From DATKWD01 sp035529695 (GTDB taxonomy: Bacteria; Actinomycetota; Acidimicrobiia; Acidimicrobiales; Salinilacustritrichaceae), in contig DATKWD010000059.1 of assembly GCA_035529695.1 (NCBI GenBank), forward strand, positions 1 through 49,794: DNA of 49,794 bases, in the 5' to 3' direction. The translations under genes were made by a program, and so were the position numbers. The notes under the pieces were generated by a model. The model saw only the letters and a list, made by a program, of their open reading frames with translations. It was not told the origin of the DNA and ran no database searches. How positions within the stretch are numbered: the stretch's first letter is position 1; each line of letters opens with the position of its first letter. Shown here in pieces: positions 23,286 through 32,875 of the stretch.

Positions 23286-23765
23286 TCAGTCACCGAGGAT
23301 CGGCTGAGCGAGGCGGATGGCCTCGGGACAACCTTCGTCCCAAGGCAGGGCGCCCGTCGGGTCGGGCCAGATGAACTGCTGCAGCCGCCACGGCTGATCG
23401 CCCGACACCGAAACGATCGTCGGGACCAGGCGGGCATTGGCTTCGGGGTCGAGGTCGAGGAGGACGGCCGGGAGGTCGTTGTCGAGCAGGCCGACGAACG
23501 CCACGCCGGACGGCAGCTCGATGCCGGCTTCGTACTGCGCCACCAGCAGTTCGAGCAGTCCCCGCGCCTGTGCAGGTTGGAGGCCGCACACCACGATCTC
23601 GGGTCGGGCGTACGCTCCTTCGAGTCCGAAGGTGTGGGTGTAGCCGGCTCCTCCAGGAGCGGTGCTGTCGGCGGGTCGTACTGGCACCGCACCCCATCCT
23701 CGTTCGTCGAGCATCCACTGGATCTTCTCGGCGTGGGTCATCGGCTCGTACTCGAGGTCGCCCAT
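23286..23765 (-). CDS. DUF4262 domain protein
   Basis: This 159-residue protein matches DUF4262: an N-terminal helix (HAEKIQWMLDERGW), GYTHTFGLEGAYARPEIVVCGL, then ARGLLELLVAQYEAGIELPSG. The C-terminal region contains WRLQQFIWPDPTGALPWDEGC, shared by many members. The family is cytoplasmic and uncharacterised. The frame extends far upstream, but ATG 23765 (MGDLEYEPMTHAEK) fits the family start and avoids overlap with the divergent gene at 23860. Confidence 0.85.
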   Translation of the reverse strand: MGDLEYEPMTHAEKIQWMLDERGWGAVPVRPADSTAPGGAGYTHTFGLEGAYARPEIVVCGLQPAQARGLLELLVAQYEAGIELPSGVAFVGLLDNDLPAVLLDLDPEANARLVPTIVSVSGDQPWRLQQFIWPDPTGALPWDEGCPEAIRLAQPILGD

Positions 23766-23859
23766 CGGCTCAGCCTCGCATGAACTCGGCTGAAGCTGCG
23801 ACGTCGTTGCGCGGAGCACGTCGTGATCTCGGGGCTGGGTACGATCACCCAGTGCCCGC

Positions 23860-25437
23860 ATGTCCTCGGGGACCGATCCCGTGATCGCCGAGGTCAGCGA
23901 TCCTGCGACCGGCTCCACCCGTGCGACTGCCGAGTCGGGTGCAACTCCGTCTCGATGGTCCACGCCGGCACTGACGGTCGTCTGCGTCGCGGCCTACGTC
24001 GCCGTCCAGTTCCGGTACCTCCGGCCTCCCATGACCGAAGACGCCATGACCTACATCGAGGCTGCGACCGCATTCCCCGACCTGGCCAACGACCACTGGT
24101 CCCTCCGCATCGGGCTGCTGCTGCCACTTCGTGTGTTGCTCGAGGCGTTCGGGCCGAGCGAGGTCGCCTACTACGCGATACCCGTCGCAGCCGGGGCAGC
24201 GCTTGCGGGGTCGACCTTCCTCGTGGGCGCAGCGCTGTTCGGGCGGAGCGTCGGCATCGCCTCGGTGATCGTCCTGGTGTCGTCCAACTGGTTTCTGAGC
24301 TACTCGTCGGCGTTGCTCCCCGACCACGTGGCCGCTGCGCTGGTGACGACGGCCGCGGCGGTGATGCTGTCGACTCGTCCGTCGAGTCGCCGGGCCGGAC
24401 TGGCGCTTCTCTGCATCGGGGGCCTGCTCGGATGGGCCTACCTCGTGCGCGAGTTCACCTTGCTGCTGTTCCCACCGGCCTACCTGTTCATCCGATCTCA
24501 GTTCGGGGCGTCCGGAGTGCGAAGGGCCGCCCTGCCGGTGGTGGTCGTGTTCGTCGCCGAGCTCGTCCTCAACACGGCGATCCACCGGAATCCGCTGGCC
24601 CGATGGTTCGTCGCGGGAGGGCACGACGAGGTGGTCGACCGGATCGAAGCGCCGGGGTCACGACTGGACGCGATCACTCGCTTCCCCGACGCGGTGTTCG
24701 GCGGAGCGGGGACCTTCGGCATCGGGCTGCTCCTCGTGCTGTCACTGTTCAGCTGCGTCGTGCTCGGTCGACATCGCGCGTTCCTGTGTGGCTGGATCGG
24801 GGCGTACCTGGTCCCGCTCACCCTCGCATCCGGGCTGGTCTCGCCCGACCTCAAGCTGTTCCGGTCGCAGCTCCTCCGGTACTGGACCCCGGTGCTGCCG
24901 GCCATCATCGTCGGCGGGCTCGGAGTGCTCGCGGTGGTCGCGAGAGCGATCTGCGAGGCGGGCGGTCTACGGCCGCGGGCCGCGGTGCGCGTGGGAGGCG
25001 TCGTGGTCCTGTTGATCGCGGTGTTCGCAGCGGTGCGAGCTGACGAAGGTGTGGCTGCGGCGGACATCTACGAACGCAACGGGGCGACGCAGCTCGACGA
25101 GTTGCGGGCATGGCTGGTGACCGAAGGTGCCGATGTCGAAGTGCTGTGGACCGACAGCCAGACCGCCAGGGTGATGCCGCTCGTCGTTCGCTCGGCCGCC
25201 GGCGAGCTGCTGTGGGACGGCGAGGTTCGGGCCTTCAACTCGGCCGAGGACCCCCTGGCGTTTGCCCCACCGGCCTCGTTCGAGCCGGGCCAGGTCATCG
25301 TCTTCTACCCGTTCGGCTACCTGGGGCGCATCGACTCGTGGTCGGCCATTCCGGCCCACATCCGACAGCTGCAGCCGGGGTGGGAATCGGTGCTGCAGCG
25401 CAGGGACGACACGCTCCTGATCTATCGGATCGGGTGA
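23860..25437 (+). CDS. GT-C-like polytopic membrane glycosyltransferase
   Basis: This 525-residue protein has about ten membrane helices. After the first one, the extracytoplasmic loop PPMTEDAMTYIEAA carries acidic residues where GT-C enzymes (PMT, ArnT and relatives) place their catalytic base. A soluble tail of about 130 residues follows the last helix. GT-C enzymes transfer sugars from polyprenyl-phosphate donors at the outer membrane face. Similarity is by topology and the acidic loop only, so the class assignment is moderate and the donor unknown. It is divergent from the DUF4262 gene. Confidence 0.65.
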   Translation: MSSGTDPVIAEVSDPATGSTRATAESGATPSRWSTPALTVVCVAAYVAVQFRYLRPPMTEDAMTYIEAATAFPDLANDHWSLRIGLLLPLRVLLEAFGPSEVAYYAIPVAAGAALAGSTFLVGAALFGRSVGIASVIVLVSSNWFLSYSSALLPDHVAAALVTTAAAVMLSTRPSSRRAGLALLCIGGLLGWAYLVREFTLLLFPPAYLFIRSQFGASGVRRAALPVVVVFVAELVLNTAIHRNPLARWFVAGGHDEVVDRIEAPGSRLDAITRFPDAVFGGAGTFGIGLLLVLSLFSCVVLGRHRAFLCGWIGAYLVPLTLASGLVSPDLKLFRSQLLRYWTPVLPAIIVGGLGVLAVVARAICEAGGLRPRAAVRVGGVVVLLIAVFAAVRADEGVAAADIYERNGATQLDELRAWLVTEGADVEVLWTDSQTARVMPLVVRSAAGELLWDGEVRAFNSAEDPLAFAPPASFEPGQVIVFYPFGYLGRIDSWSAIPAHIRQLQPGWESVLQRRDDTLLIYRIG

Positions 25438-25458
25438 GCGCTGCCCGGCGCCAGCTCT

Positions 25459-26352
25459 TCAGGTCGTCGGAGCGAAGGTCTCGAGCGCATCCCAGTCGAC
25501 CTCGCCGTATCCGCCACCGGCTTTGAGCGGCTGGATGCAGACGTGGGTGGCGCCGGCGTCTCGGTGGGCATTGATTCGGTCGTTGATCGCATCGGCGGTA
25601 CCCCACGGGACCAGTGCGTCGCACAGCCGGTCGGACCCGCCGCCTTCGAGGTCTGACTCGTCGAAGCCGAGCCGGAACCAGTTCCTGAAGTAGTTCGGAA
25701 GCGTGATGTACATGCTGAGCGCCCCGCGGATGGCTGCACGTGCCGCGTCGGCGTCGGTGGTCAGACAGATCTTCTGCTCGACGTCGAGCATCTTGTCGGG
25801 TCCGAGCGCGGCCGCAGCGATGGCGGTGTGCTCGGGGATCGTCCAGTACGGATGCGCTCCGTCGGCGGCCGACGCCGCCAACTCGAGCATCTTCGGCCCC
25901 AGTGCCGCCAGCACCGTCGCCGGCTCCTCGGCCGGCGCCACCGCCATGTAGAACGACTCGGCCATTCCGGTCAGGTAGTCGCGCATCGACGTGAGTGGCT
26001 TCGAATAATCGAGCTTGCGCACGCCGGCGACGAGGGGCGCATGTGAGACGCCGAGACCCAGCAGGAAGCGTCCGCCCGATGCCTCGGCGAGGGTGAGCTG
26101 TGCCTGCTTCATCGCGCCCGGGTGACGGTGGAAGATGTTGGCGATCCCCGTGGCCACCACCAGGTGCTCGGTCTCCTGGAGGAGGAGCGCGGCGTGGGCG
26201 AACGGGTCGCGGCCGAGGGTCTCGGGGATCCACAGGGCGCCGTAGCCGAGCGCCTCGAGCCGCTGTGCGTACGCCACCGCTTCGGCGGCCGTCATGCCCT
26301 CGGTGAAGTGCCACACGCCGGTCGAGCCGATGCGTTCTGCGATGGGATGCAT
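25459..26352 (-). CDS. F420-dependent luciferase-like monooxygenase (MSMEG_4141 type)
   Basis: This 297-residue protein belongs to the LLM flavin/F420 superfamily. It shows the TIGR03620-type pattern GVWHFTEGMTAAEAVAYAQRLEALGYGALWIPE, ATGIANIFHRHPGAM and GGRFLLGLGVSH. Members reduce or oxidise organic substrates with coenzyme F420. ATG 26352 (MHPIAERIG) was chosen because the upstream frame is arginine-rich and lies over the start of the divergent acyl-CoA ligase. The pairing with a ligase suggests catabolism of a lipid-like carboxylic acid, which is inference. Confidence 0.88.
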   Translation of the reverse strand: MHPIAERIGSTGVWHFTEGMTAAEAVAYAQRLEALGYGALWIPETLGRDPFAHAALLLQETEHLVVATGIANIFHRHPGAMKQAQLTLAEASGGRFLLGLGVSHAPLVAGVRKLDYSKPLTSMRDYLTGMAESFYMAVAPAEEPATVLAALGPKMLELAASAADGAHPYWTIPEHTAIAAAALGPDKMLDVEQKICLTTDADAARAAIRGALSMYITLPNYFRNWFRLGFDESDLEGGGSDRLCDALVPWGTADAINDRINAHRDAGATHVCIQPLKAGGGYGEVDWDALETFAPTT

Positions 26353-26411
26353 CACGACTTCGTAGCACGATGCGGCGGCAGGCCCGCCAGGCGGTGTGCG
26401 AATCTGAGGCG

Positions 26412-27860
26412 ATGCCGACGATCTCCTATGCCCGGCGGGTACGCAACCAGGCCGACGCGGCTCCGAGTGCACCCGCCCTGACCGTCGTCGACGACCGGAC
26501 GCTGAGCTGGCGCGAGCTGGTCGACGAGTCCGAGGTGGTGGCACGTCGCCTGGTTGCTGCGGGCGCGGCAGTCGGCGACCTGGTCACGATCGCCGAGCCC
26601 AACTCCGTCGAGTTCGTGACGGCGTTGATCGCCTGCTGGATGATCGGAGCGACGCCCCAGCCGGTGTCGTCGAAGCTGCCCGCGCGCGAGATCCGCGAGA
26701 TCGTCGATCTCGCCGACCCCGCAGTGACCATCGGCGTCGACGCCACGATCGAACTCGGCCGAGCACGGCTCGAAGCCGTCGACCACGTCGTCGGCGTCGA
26801 GCTGCCCGACGACGTCGTGTCGCCGTCGTGGAAGGCACCGACCTCGGGCGGGTCGACGGGACGACCGAAGCTGATCCTGGCGGGGAGCGGTTCGACCATG
26901 GAGGACGACGCCGTGCCGGGGTTCTGCCTCCCTGGCGGCACCATGGTGATGCCCGGCCCGCTGTACCACAACGGTCCGCTCGTCTGGGCGGTGCAACAAC
27001 TCCTGCACGCCGGACATCTGGTCCTGCTCCAACGCTTCGATGCGGCGGCCACGCTCGGGGCCATCGAGCGGCATGCGGCCAGCTCCATCTACGTGGTCCC
27101 GACGATGATGCAGCGGATCTGGCGGCTGCCCGACCACGTGCGCGCGGGACACGACGTGTCGAGCCTGCGCATGGTGTGGCACCTCGCTGCTCCGTGCCCC
27201 GCCTGGCTGAAGGAGGAGTGGATCAGCTGGCTCGGACCCGAGAAGATCTTCGAGCTGTACGCAGGAACCGAGGCCCAGGCCGCCACCATCATCACCGGAT
27301 CCGAGTGGCTCGAGCACCGTGGCTCGGTGGGCAAGCCCTTCGCCGGCGAGATGAAGATCGTGCGTGACGACGGCAGCGACGCCGATCCCGGCGAGCAGGG
27401 TGAGGTCTTCATGCGACCACCCGACCCCGACACCCCGACGTACGCATACGTCGGCGCCGAGAGCACCCGGCTCGACGGAGGCTGGGAGTCACTCGGCGAC
27501 ATGGGTTGGATGGACACCGACGGGTATCTCTATCTCGGCGACCGCAAGAAGGACATGATCCTCAGCGGCGGAGCCAACATCTACCCTGCCGAGGTCGAGG
27601 CGGCCATCGACCGGCATCCACGGGTCGTGTCCTGTGCCGTGATCGGCGTCGACGACGACGATCTCGGACAGCGGATCCACGCCATCGTCCACGCCGACGG
27701 CGAGGTCACCGATGACGACCTCCGCGTCCACCTCAGCGAGGAGTTGGTTCGCTACAAGATCCCGCGGACCTTCGAGTTCGTCGACGAGCCGGTCCGCGAC
27801 GACGCCGGCAAGGTTCGGCGTTCGGCGCTCGCAGCCGATCGGAGCGTTCCGGAGCCCTGA
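26412..27860 (+). CDS. Acyl-CoA synthetase (AMP-binding, class I adenylate-forming)
   Basis: This 482-residue protein has the P-loop TSGGSTGRPKLI (144-155), the ELYAGTEAQ region in place of YGxTE, and LYLGDRKKDMILSGGANIYPAEVE. The C-terminal catalytic Lys lies in DDAGKVRRSAL. It activates a carboxylic acid as acyl-AMP and then forms the CoA thioester. It resembles ligases of actinobacterial steroid and aromatic-acid degradation. ATG 26412 gives the expected start (MPTISYARRV). It is divergent from the F420-type monooxygenase, 59 nt apart, so they may be regulated together. Confidence 0.9.
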   Translation: MPTISYARRVRNQADAAPSAPALTVVDDRTLSWRELVDESEVVARRLVAAGAAVGDLVTIAEPNSVEFVTALIACWMIGATPQPVSSKLPAREIREIVDLADPAVTIGVDATIELGRARLEAVDHVVGVELPDDVVSPSWKAPTSGGSTGRPKLILAGSGSTMEDDAVPGFCLPGGTMVMPGPLYHNGPLVWAVQQLLHAGHLVLLQRFDAAATLGAIERHAASSIYVVPTMMQRIWRLPDHVRAGHDVSSLRMVWHLAAPCPAWLKEEWISWLGPEKIFELYAGTEAQAATIITGSEWLEHRGSVGKPFAGEMKIVRDDGSDADPGEQGEVFMRPPDPDTPTYAYVGAESTRLDGGWESLGDMGWMDTDGYLYLGDRKKDMILSGGANIYPAEVEAAIDRHPRVVSCAVIGVDDDDLGQRIHAIVHADGEVTDDDLRVHLSEELVRYKIPRTFEFVDEPVRDDAGKVRRSALAADRSVPEP

Positions 27861-27938
27861 GCCGGCGGCTGTTCCGCAATTCGACGATTCATCCGGCATC
27901 GCGGACCGACTGAGCGCGGGTAACTACGCTCGGCGCCG

Positions 27939-30410
27939 ATGCGTCAGCCGGGGACCTCGGTCGATTCCGCAGAGCGCCGGACCCTCGACATATTCGTGAT
28001 CAGTCTGGCGGTGCTGCTGATCGAGATCAGCTTCACCCGGGTCATCTCGTTCAAGCTCTTCTACTACTACACGTATCTGGCCATCGGTCTGGCCCTGCTC
28101 GGGATCGGCAGCGGCGGCGTGCTGGTCGCCACCTCGAAGCGGCTCCGCGCCCAGTCGACCGAAGCCATCATCCGTTGGGGAAGTGCACTCGGAGCGATCG
28201 GCACGATCGTCAGCTACCTGATCGTCGCGCAGACCAACATCGCCACGGTCACGTTGTGGAACTACTCACGCGACTCCGCCGTCAACATGGTGAAGCTGCT
28301 CTGGATCAGCTTCGCCCTGTCGATTCCGTTCGTGATCGCCGGGGTCCTGATCTCGGTGATCCTGGGGCGAGGAGCGAGCCGCGTCGGGCGCCTCTACTTC
28401 TACGATCTGCTCGGCGCCGGGACTGCATGCCTGTTCGTCGTGTGGTTGCTCGAGCACCTGGGCCCACCGGCGACGATCGCGTTGGCGGGCACCATGCTGG
28501 CTCTGCTCTGCGTGCGGAACTCCGTGGCCGAACACGTGCCTCGCACGGCGGTCCTGGGCCTGCTCATCGCCGGGCCCCTCGCGGCCATCGCGATCTGGCC
28601 GACGCTGGTACCCGACGTCGAGGTCGACGACATCAAGCAACTCGAAGGCGACACGGTCTTCTCGGCGTGGAACCCGATCTTCCGCGTCGATGCCCAAGAG
28701 CTTCCCGATCGGCTGCTGCTCTACCACGACGGGTTGCTGGGCTCGGCGATCTACCGCTACGACGGCGACCCAGCGTCGCTCGCGCGGTTCGACGAAGATC
28801 TGCGAGCGTTCCCCTTCGCGGTGGCCGGCGAGCAGGCCGACGTCCTGATCATCGGGGCCGCGGGTGGCAACGAGGTGCTGGCGGCCCTGCGCTTCGACGC
28901 CGCCCAGATCGATGCGGTCGAATTGAACCCGGTCACCCATCGCATGGTCACCGACACCTTCGCCGACTTCGCCGGCCACATCGCCGATCTTCCCAACGTC
29001 GACTACATCCAGGGCGACGGCCGAACCTTCGTGGCGCGCAGCGACGACACCTACGACGTGGTGTGGTTTCCCGCACCCGACAGCTACTCGGCCCAGAACG
29101 CCGCCACGGCCGGTGCGTTCGTCCTCTCCGAGTCCTACCTGTACACCGAGGAGATGATGGTCGATGCGCTCGAGCATCTGACCGAGGACGGGGTCCTCGC
29201 CGCACAGTTCGGCGAGGTCGACTTCGATCTGAAGCCCAACCGGACCTCTCGGTACCTGAGTACGGCTCGGGCCGCGCTCGCATCGATCGGCGTCGACGAC
29301 CCGAGTGCACACATCGCGCTGCTGACCGTGCCGAATGATCTCGGTGCGTCGCGTGTGTCCACGATCCTCGTGAAGCGAACGCCGTTCTCACCCGAAGAGG
29401 TCGAGCGTCTCGCCGACCGGGCGGCCCTCGTGCCCGAGGCCCGCGTCGAACACCTGCCCGGCGGCGAATCGCGCCCGGGCGTCGCCACCGACATCATCAC
29501 GCTCGGCGACGACGACCTCGATGCGTTCCTCGCCGACTACCGCTACGACGTGTCGTCCATCACCGACGACGGCCCGTTCTTCTGGAGCTTCGCTCGACTG
29601 GGTGACGTGATCACCGATTTCGGCGAACCCCTGCGCTCGGTCGACCTCGAGGACTCGGCGGGCGAGCGGGTGATCATCCTGCTGCTCGTCGTCTCGGTCC
29701 TGTTCGCGTTGCTCTTCCTTCTCGTACCGTTCGTCATGGTCCGCGACACGTGGAAGGCCCTCCCGAACAAGGGTCGCTCGGGCCTCTACTTCGCAGCCCT
29801 CGGCCTCGGCTTCATCCTGTTCGAGATCGCCCTCATCCAGCGGCTGGTGCTGTTCCTCGGCTACCCGACCTATTCGCTGACCGTCACCCTCGCCTCGTTG
29901 CTGATCTTCACCGGCGTCGGTGCGCTGCTCAGCGAGCGGCTCCCGGTCGATCCGCGCCGTACCGTGCCGATCCTGGCCACTGCGGTGGTCGGCTTGACAG
30001 GCGTCTACCTCTTCGTCCTCCCCTCGATCATCGATGCCCTGCTCGACACCTCGCTGTTGGTGCGGGTGGTCGTCACGTTCGTGCTGCTCGCACCCCTCGG
30101 ATTGTGTCTCGGGACATTCATGCCGCAGGGCCTCCGTGCCGTGTCGGCGATGTCGTCACACACCGAGACCTACGTCGCATGGGGGTGGGCGGTCAACGGC
30201 TTCGCCTCGGTCACGGGTTCGGTCCTGACGACCCTGCTCGCCATGACGTTCGGGTTCAGCGTGGTGTTCGTCGTGGCGATGCTGATCTATCTCTTCGCGC
30301 TGCTGGTGCTGAGGACCATGCTGGGTGGCGCGACCGGTCTCGCCCCCGGCACCGAGATCGTGCTCGACGAGTCCGACGCCGATCCGGCCCGGGACCCGCT
30401 GCCCGTCTAG
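27939..30410 (+). CDS. Large membrane protein with spermidine-synthase-like domain
   Basis: This 823-residue protein has an N-terminal block of about seven membrane helices (residues 15-230), a soluble Rossmann domain (about 290-480) and a C-terminal block of about seven helices (about 575-800). The soluble domain resembles spermidine synthase: ADVLIIGAAGGNEVLAAL for the nucleotide loop, AVELNP for the ribose-binding acid, and QGDGRTFV. The usual catalytic acidic loop (DVIIVDxxDP) reads DVVWFPAPDSYS, so the first catalytic Asp is missing and aminopropyl transfer is doubtful. Such membrane fusions occur widely in bacteria and are poorly understood. Confidence 0.85.
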   Translation: MRQPGTSVDSAERRTLDIFVISLAVLLIEISFTRVISFKLFYYYTYLAIGLALLGIGSGGVLVATSKRLRAQSTEAIIRWGSALGAIGTIVSYLIVAQTNIATVTLWNYSRDSAVNMVKLLWISFALSIPFVIAGVLISVILGRGASRVGRLYFYDLLGAGTACLFVVWLLEHLGPPATIALAGTMLALLCVRNSVAEHVPRTAVLGLLIAGPLAAIAIWPTLVPDVEVDDIKQLEGDTVFSAWNPIFRVDAQELPDRLLLYHDGLLGSAIYRYDGDPASLARFDEDLRAFPFAVAGEQADVLIIGAAGGNEVLAALRFDAAQIDAVELNPVTHRMVTDTFADFAGHIADLPNVDYIQGDGRTFVARSDDTYDVVWFPAPDSYSAQNAATAGAFVLSESYLYTEEMMVDALEHLTEDGVLAAQFGEVDFDLKPNRTSRYLSTARAALASIGVDDPSAHIALLTVPNDLGASRVSTILVKRTPFSPEEVERLADRAALVPEARVEHLPGGESRPGVATDIITLGDDDLDAFLADYRYDVSSITDDGPFFWSFARLGDVITDFGEPLRSVDLEDSAGERVIILLLVVSVLFALLFLLVPFVMVRDTWKALPNKGRSGLYFAALGLGFILFEIALIQRLVLFLGYPTYSLTVTLASLLIFTGVGALLSERLPVDPRRTVPILATAVVGLTGVYLFVLPSIIDALLDTSLLVRVVVTFVLLAPLGLCLGTFMPQGLRAVSAMSSHTETYVAWGWAVNGFASVTGSVLTTLLAMTFGFSVVFVVAMLIYLFALLVLRTMLGGATGLAPGTEIVLDESDADPARDPLPV

Positions 30411-30466
30411 CCACCCGCGCCGACCGGACCTGCACGAACCGCCGATCCGCGCCATCATGGGCGTCT

Positions 30467-32008
30467 ATGGCGAACATCATCAAGAGCCCGTTGCCCGACG
30501 TCGTGATCCCCGACGTCACGATCACCGACTACGTCCTCGGAAAGGCGGACGAACTCGCTGATCAACCGGCCATCACCGACACGAGCGGTCGCGGCTACAC
30601 CTTCGGTGAGCTGAAGCAGGCGATCAGGTCCTTCGGCGGCGGTCTCCAGGCTCGCGGATTCGGCCCTGGGCACACGCTTGCGATCATGGCGCCCAACCTC
30701 CCCGAGTATGCAGTGGTCTTCCACGGCGTCTGCCTGGCGGGTGGCACCAACACGACGCTCAATCCCTCCTACACCGCCGATGAGATCCGTCATCAGCTCC
30801 AGGACTCCGAGGCGGAGGTCATCGTCACGACCGAGGCGTTCCTCGACGTCGCACGCGACGCGATCGAGGGCACCGAGGTCACCGAGATCGTGACGATCGA
30901 GGGCGTCGAGGGAACCACTTCGCTGGCCTCGATGATGGGCGAGCCGATCGACCAGGTACCGGTCGACGTCGCCGAGCATGTTGCCGTGATGCCCTACTCG
31001 TCGGGCACCACCGGCCTCTCCAAGGGTGTGATGCTCACGCATCGGAACCTGGTGGCCAACATCGAGCAGTGCAAACACGTGTTGGTCTACGAGCCCGGCG
31101 AGGTGGCGATCGCAGCGCTTCCGTTCTTCCACATCTACGGCATGCAGGTCCTGATGAACGCCCTGCTCAAGGACGGCGTGCGCGTCATCACGATGCCGCG
31201 GTTCGACTTCGGTGAGGCGCTCACGGTCATCCAGAACGAGAAGGTGACCCGGTTCTACGCCGTACCGCCGATGGTGTTGGCGCTCGCGAAGCAGCCCGCC
31301 GTCGACCAGTTCGACCTGTCCTCGCTGAAGATGATCTTCTCGGGCGCCGCCCCCCTTGGCGCCGATCTCGCCCTCGAGGCAGCGGCGCGTGTCGGTTGCC
31401 CGGTCGTCCAGGGGTACGGCATGACCGAACTCTCGCCCGTCAGCCACGCGACCCCACCCGATGGCTTCGTACCCGGTTCGTCGGGCATCACCATCAGCAA
31501 CACCGAGTGCCGTCTCGTCGATGCCGGCGGCAACGACGCCGAGCCCGGTGGCCGAGGTGAGCTGTGGGTGCGTGGGCCACAGGTGATGAAGGGCTACTTC
31601 GGCAACGAATCGGCCACGGCGTCGACGATCGACGACGACGGATGGCTCCACACCGGCGACGTCGCCGAGTTCGACGCCGCAGGCAACATCGCCATCGTCG
31701 ACCGAGTGAAGGAGCTCATCAAGTACAAGGGGTTCCAGGTCCCGCCGGCCGAGCTCGAGGCCCTGCTGATCTCGCATCCCGAGATCGCCGACTGCGCGGT
31801 CATCGGAGTGCCCGACGACGAGGCCGGTGAGCTGCCGAAGGCCTTCGTCGTCGGCGATCTGACCGAAGACGAGGTGAAGGACTTCGTCGCGGAGAAGGTC
31901 GCTCACTACAAGCAGATCCGCCTCGTCGAGTTCATCGACGAGATCCCCAAATCGGCCAGCGGCAAGATCCTCCGCCGCTTCCTCAGGGACGGAATCCCCG
32001 AGGACTGA
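30467..32008 (+). CDS. 4-coumarate-CoA ligase-like acyl-CoA synthetase
   Basis: This 513-residue adenylate-forming enzyme has P-loop YSSGTTGLSKGVML, the FFHIYGMQ segment, QGYGMTELSPVSH, HTGDVAEFD and VDRVKELIKYKGFQVPPAELE. The C-terminal Lys lies in PKSASGKILRRFLRD. All are typical of the 4CL/luciferase subgroup, which makes acyl- or aryl-CoA esters. ATG 30467 (MANIIKSPLPDV) was chosen; the frame continues upstream through the previous gene only as an antisense-like shadow. It is the second ligase within 4 kb, supporting a degradative role for this region. Confidence 0.93.
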   Translation: MANIIKSPLPDVVIPDVTITDYVLGKADELADQPAITDTSGRGYTFGELKQAIRSFGGGLQARGFGPGHTLAIMAPNLPEYAVVFHGVCLAGGTNTTLNPSYTADEIRHQLQDSEAEVIVTTEAFLDVARDAIEGTEVTEIVTIEGVEGTTSLASMMGEPIDQVPVDVAEHVAVMPYSSGTTGLSKGVMLTHRNLVANIEQCKHVLVYEPGEVAIAALPFFHIYGMQVLMNALLKDGVRVITMPRFDFGEALTVIQNEKVTRFYAVPPMVLALAKQPAVDQFDLSSLKMIFSGAAPLGADLALEAAARVGCPVVQGYGMTELSPVSHATPPDGFVPGSSGITISNTECRLVDAGGNDAEPGGRGELWVRGPQVMKGYFGNESATASTIDDDGWLHTGDVAEFDAAGNIAIVDRVKELIKYKGFQVPPAELEALLISHPEIADCAVIGVPDDEAGELPKAFVVGDLTEDEVKDFVAEKVAHYKQIRLVEFIDEIPKSASGKILRRFLRDGIPED

Positions 32009-32068
32009 GACCCGAGTCCGCAGTGCCGGTCAGGCGCGGTGGCGGTCCTGATCGGCCAGACTCGGTGG

Positions 32069-32875
32069 GTGAGCGACGGCGACACCTACACCCATGGTCA
32101 CGACGCGGCGGTCCTGCGCTCGCACAGCCAACGCTCTGTCGAGAACTCCGCGGCCTACCTGCGTCCACATCTCCGACGCGGGCAGTCGCTCCTCGATGTG
32201 GGCTGTGGGCCGGCGACGATCACGGCCGAGTTCGCGGCCATCGTCGGCCCCGGTCAGGTCGTCGGCATCGAGATGAACGACGACATCGTCGAGACGGCGC
32301 GACGAACCTGCGCGGACGCCGGAGTCGAGGTGGAGGTCCGCCGTGGTGACGTCTACGCACTCGAGTCCGACGACGACACCTTCGACGTCGTCCATGCCCA
32401 TCAGGTCCTCCAGCACCTGTCCGACCCGGTGAAGGCGCTTCGCGAGATGCGACGGGTCTGTCGACCAGACGGGCTCGTGGCGTGTCGCGATGCCGACTAC
32501 GGGTCGTTCCACTGGTGGCCGCCCGAGCCCCGCATCGACCGATGGAACGACGTCTATCACCGCGTGACGGTGCACAACCGCGCTCAGGCCGACGCCGGGA
32601 GATGGCTGCGCAGTTGGGCTCTGTCCGCCGGCTTTGCCGAGGTCGACACCTCGGGCTCGATGTGGGCCTTCGCCACTGCGGAACAGCGAAGCTGGTGGGC
32701 CGAGCTGTGGGCCGATCGATCGTCGCCGGGCTCGTCGTTCGCCGATCAGGCGATCGAGTACGGCTTCGCCACCGAGGCCGATCTCGCCGAGATCGGTGCC
32801 GGGTTCTCTGCCTGGGCCGCTGATGATCGAGCCGTGTTCTTCGTGCCTCACGGTGAGATCCTCTGTCGGCCGTGA
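32069..32875 (+). CDS. SAM-dependent methyltransferase
   Basis: This 268-residue class I methyltransferase starts at GTG 32069 (SDGDTYTHGHDAAVLRSHS), which matches the typical start of this group better than the GTG ten codons upstream. Motif I is LLDVGCGPATITAEFA, followed by GIEMNDDIVETAR, RRGDVYALESDDDTFDVVHA and HQVLQHLSDPVKALREMRRV. The substrate is unknown. Its stop overlaps the GTG of the following acetyltransferase by 4 nt, so the two are co-translated. Confidence 0.88.
   Translation: MSDGDTYTHGHDAAVLRSHSQRSVENSAAYLRPHLRRGQSLLDVGCGPATITAEFAAIVGPGQVVGIEMNDDIVETARRTCADAGVEVEVRRGDVYALESDDDTFDVVHAHQVLQHLSDPVKALREMRRVCRPDGLVACRDADYGSFHWWPPEPRIDRWNDVYHRVTVHNRAQADAGRWLRSWALSAGFAEVDTSGSMWAFATAEQRSWWAELWADRSSPGSSFADQAIEYGFATEADLAEIGAGFSAWAADDRAVFFVPHGEILCRP

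Noticed and set aside
30455..31906. Minus-strand frame of 483 codons opposite the 4CL-like ligase
   Set aside because: The plus-strand protein carries all adenylate-forming enzyme motifs; the antisense frame is a codon-bias artefact.
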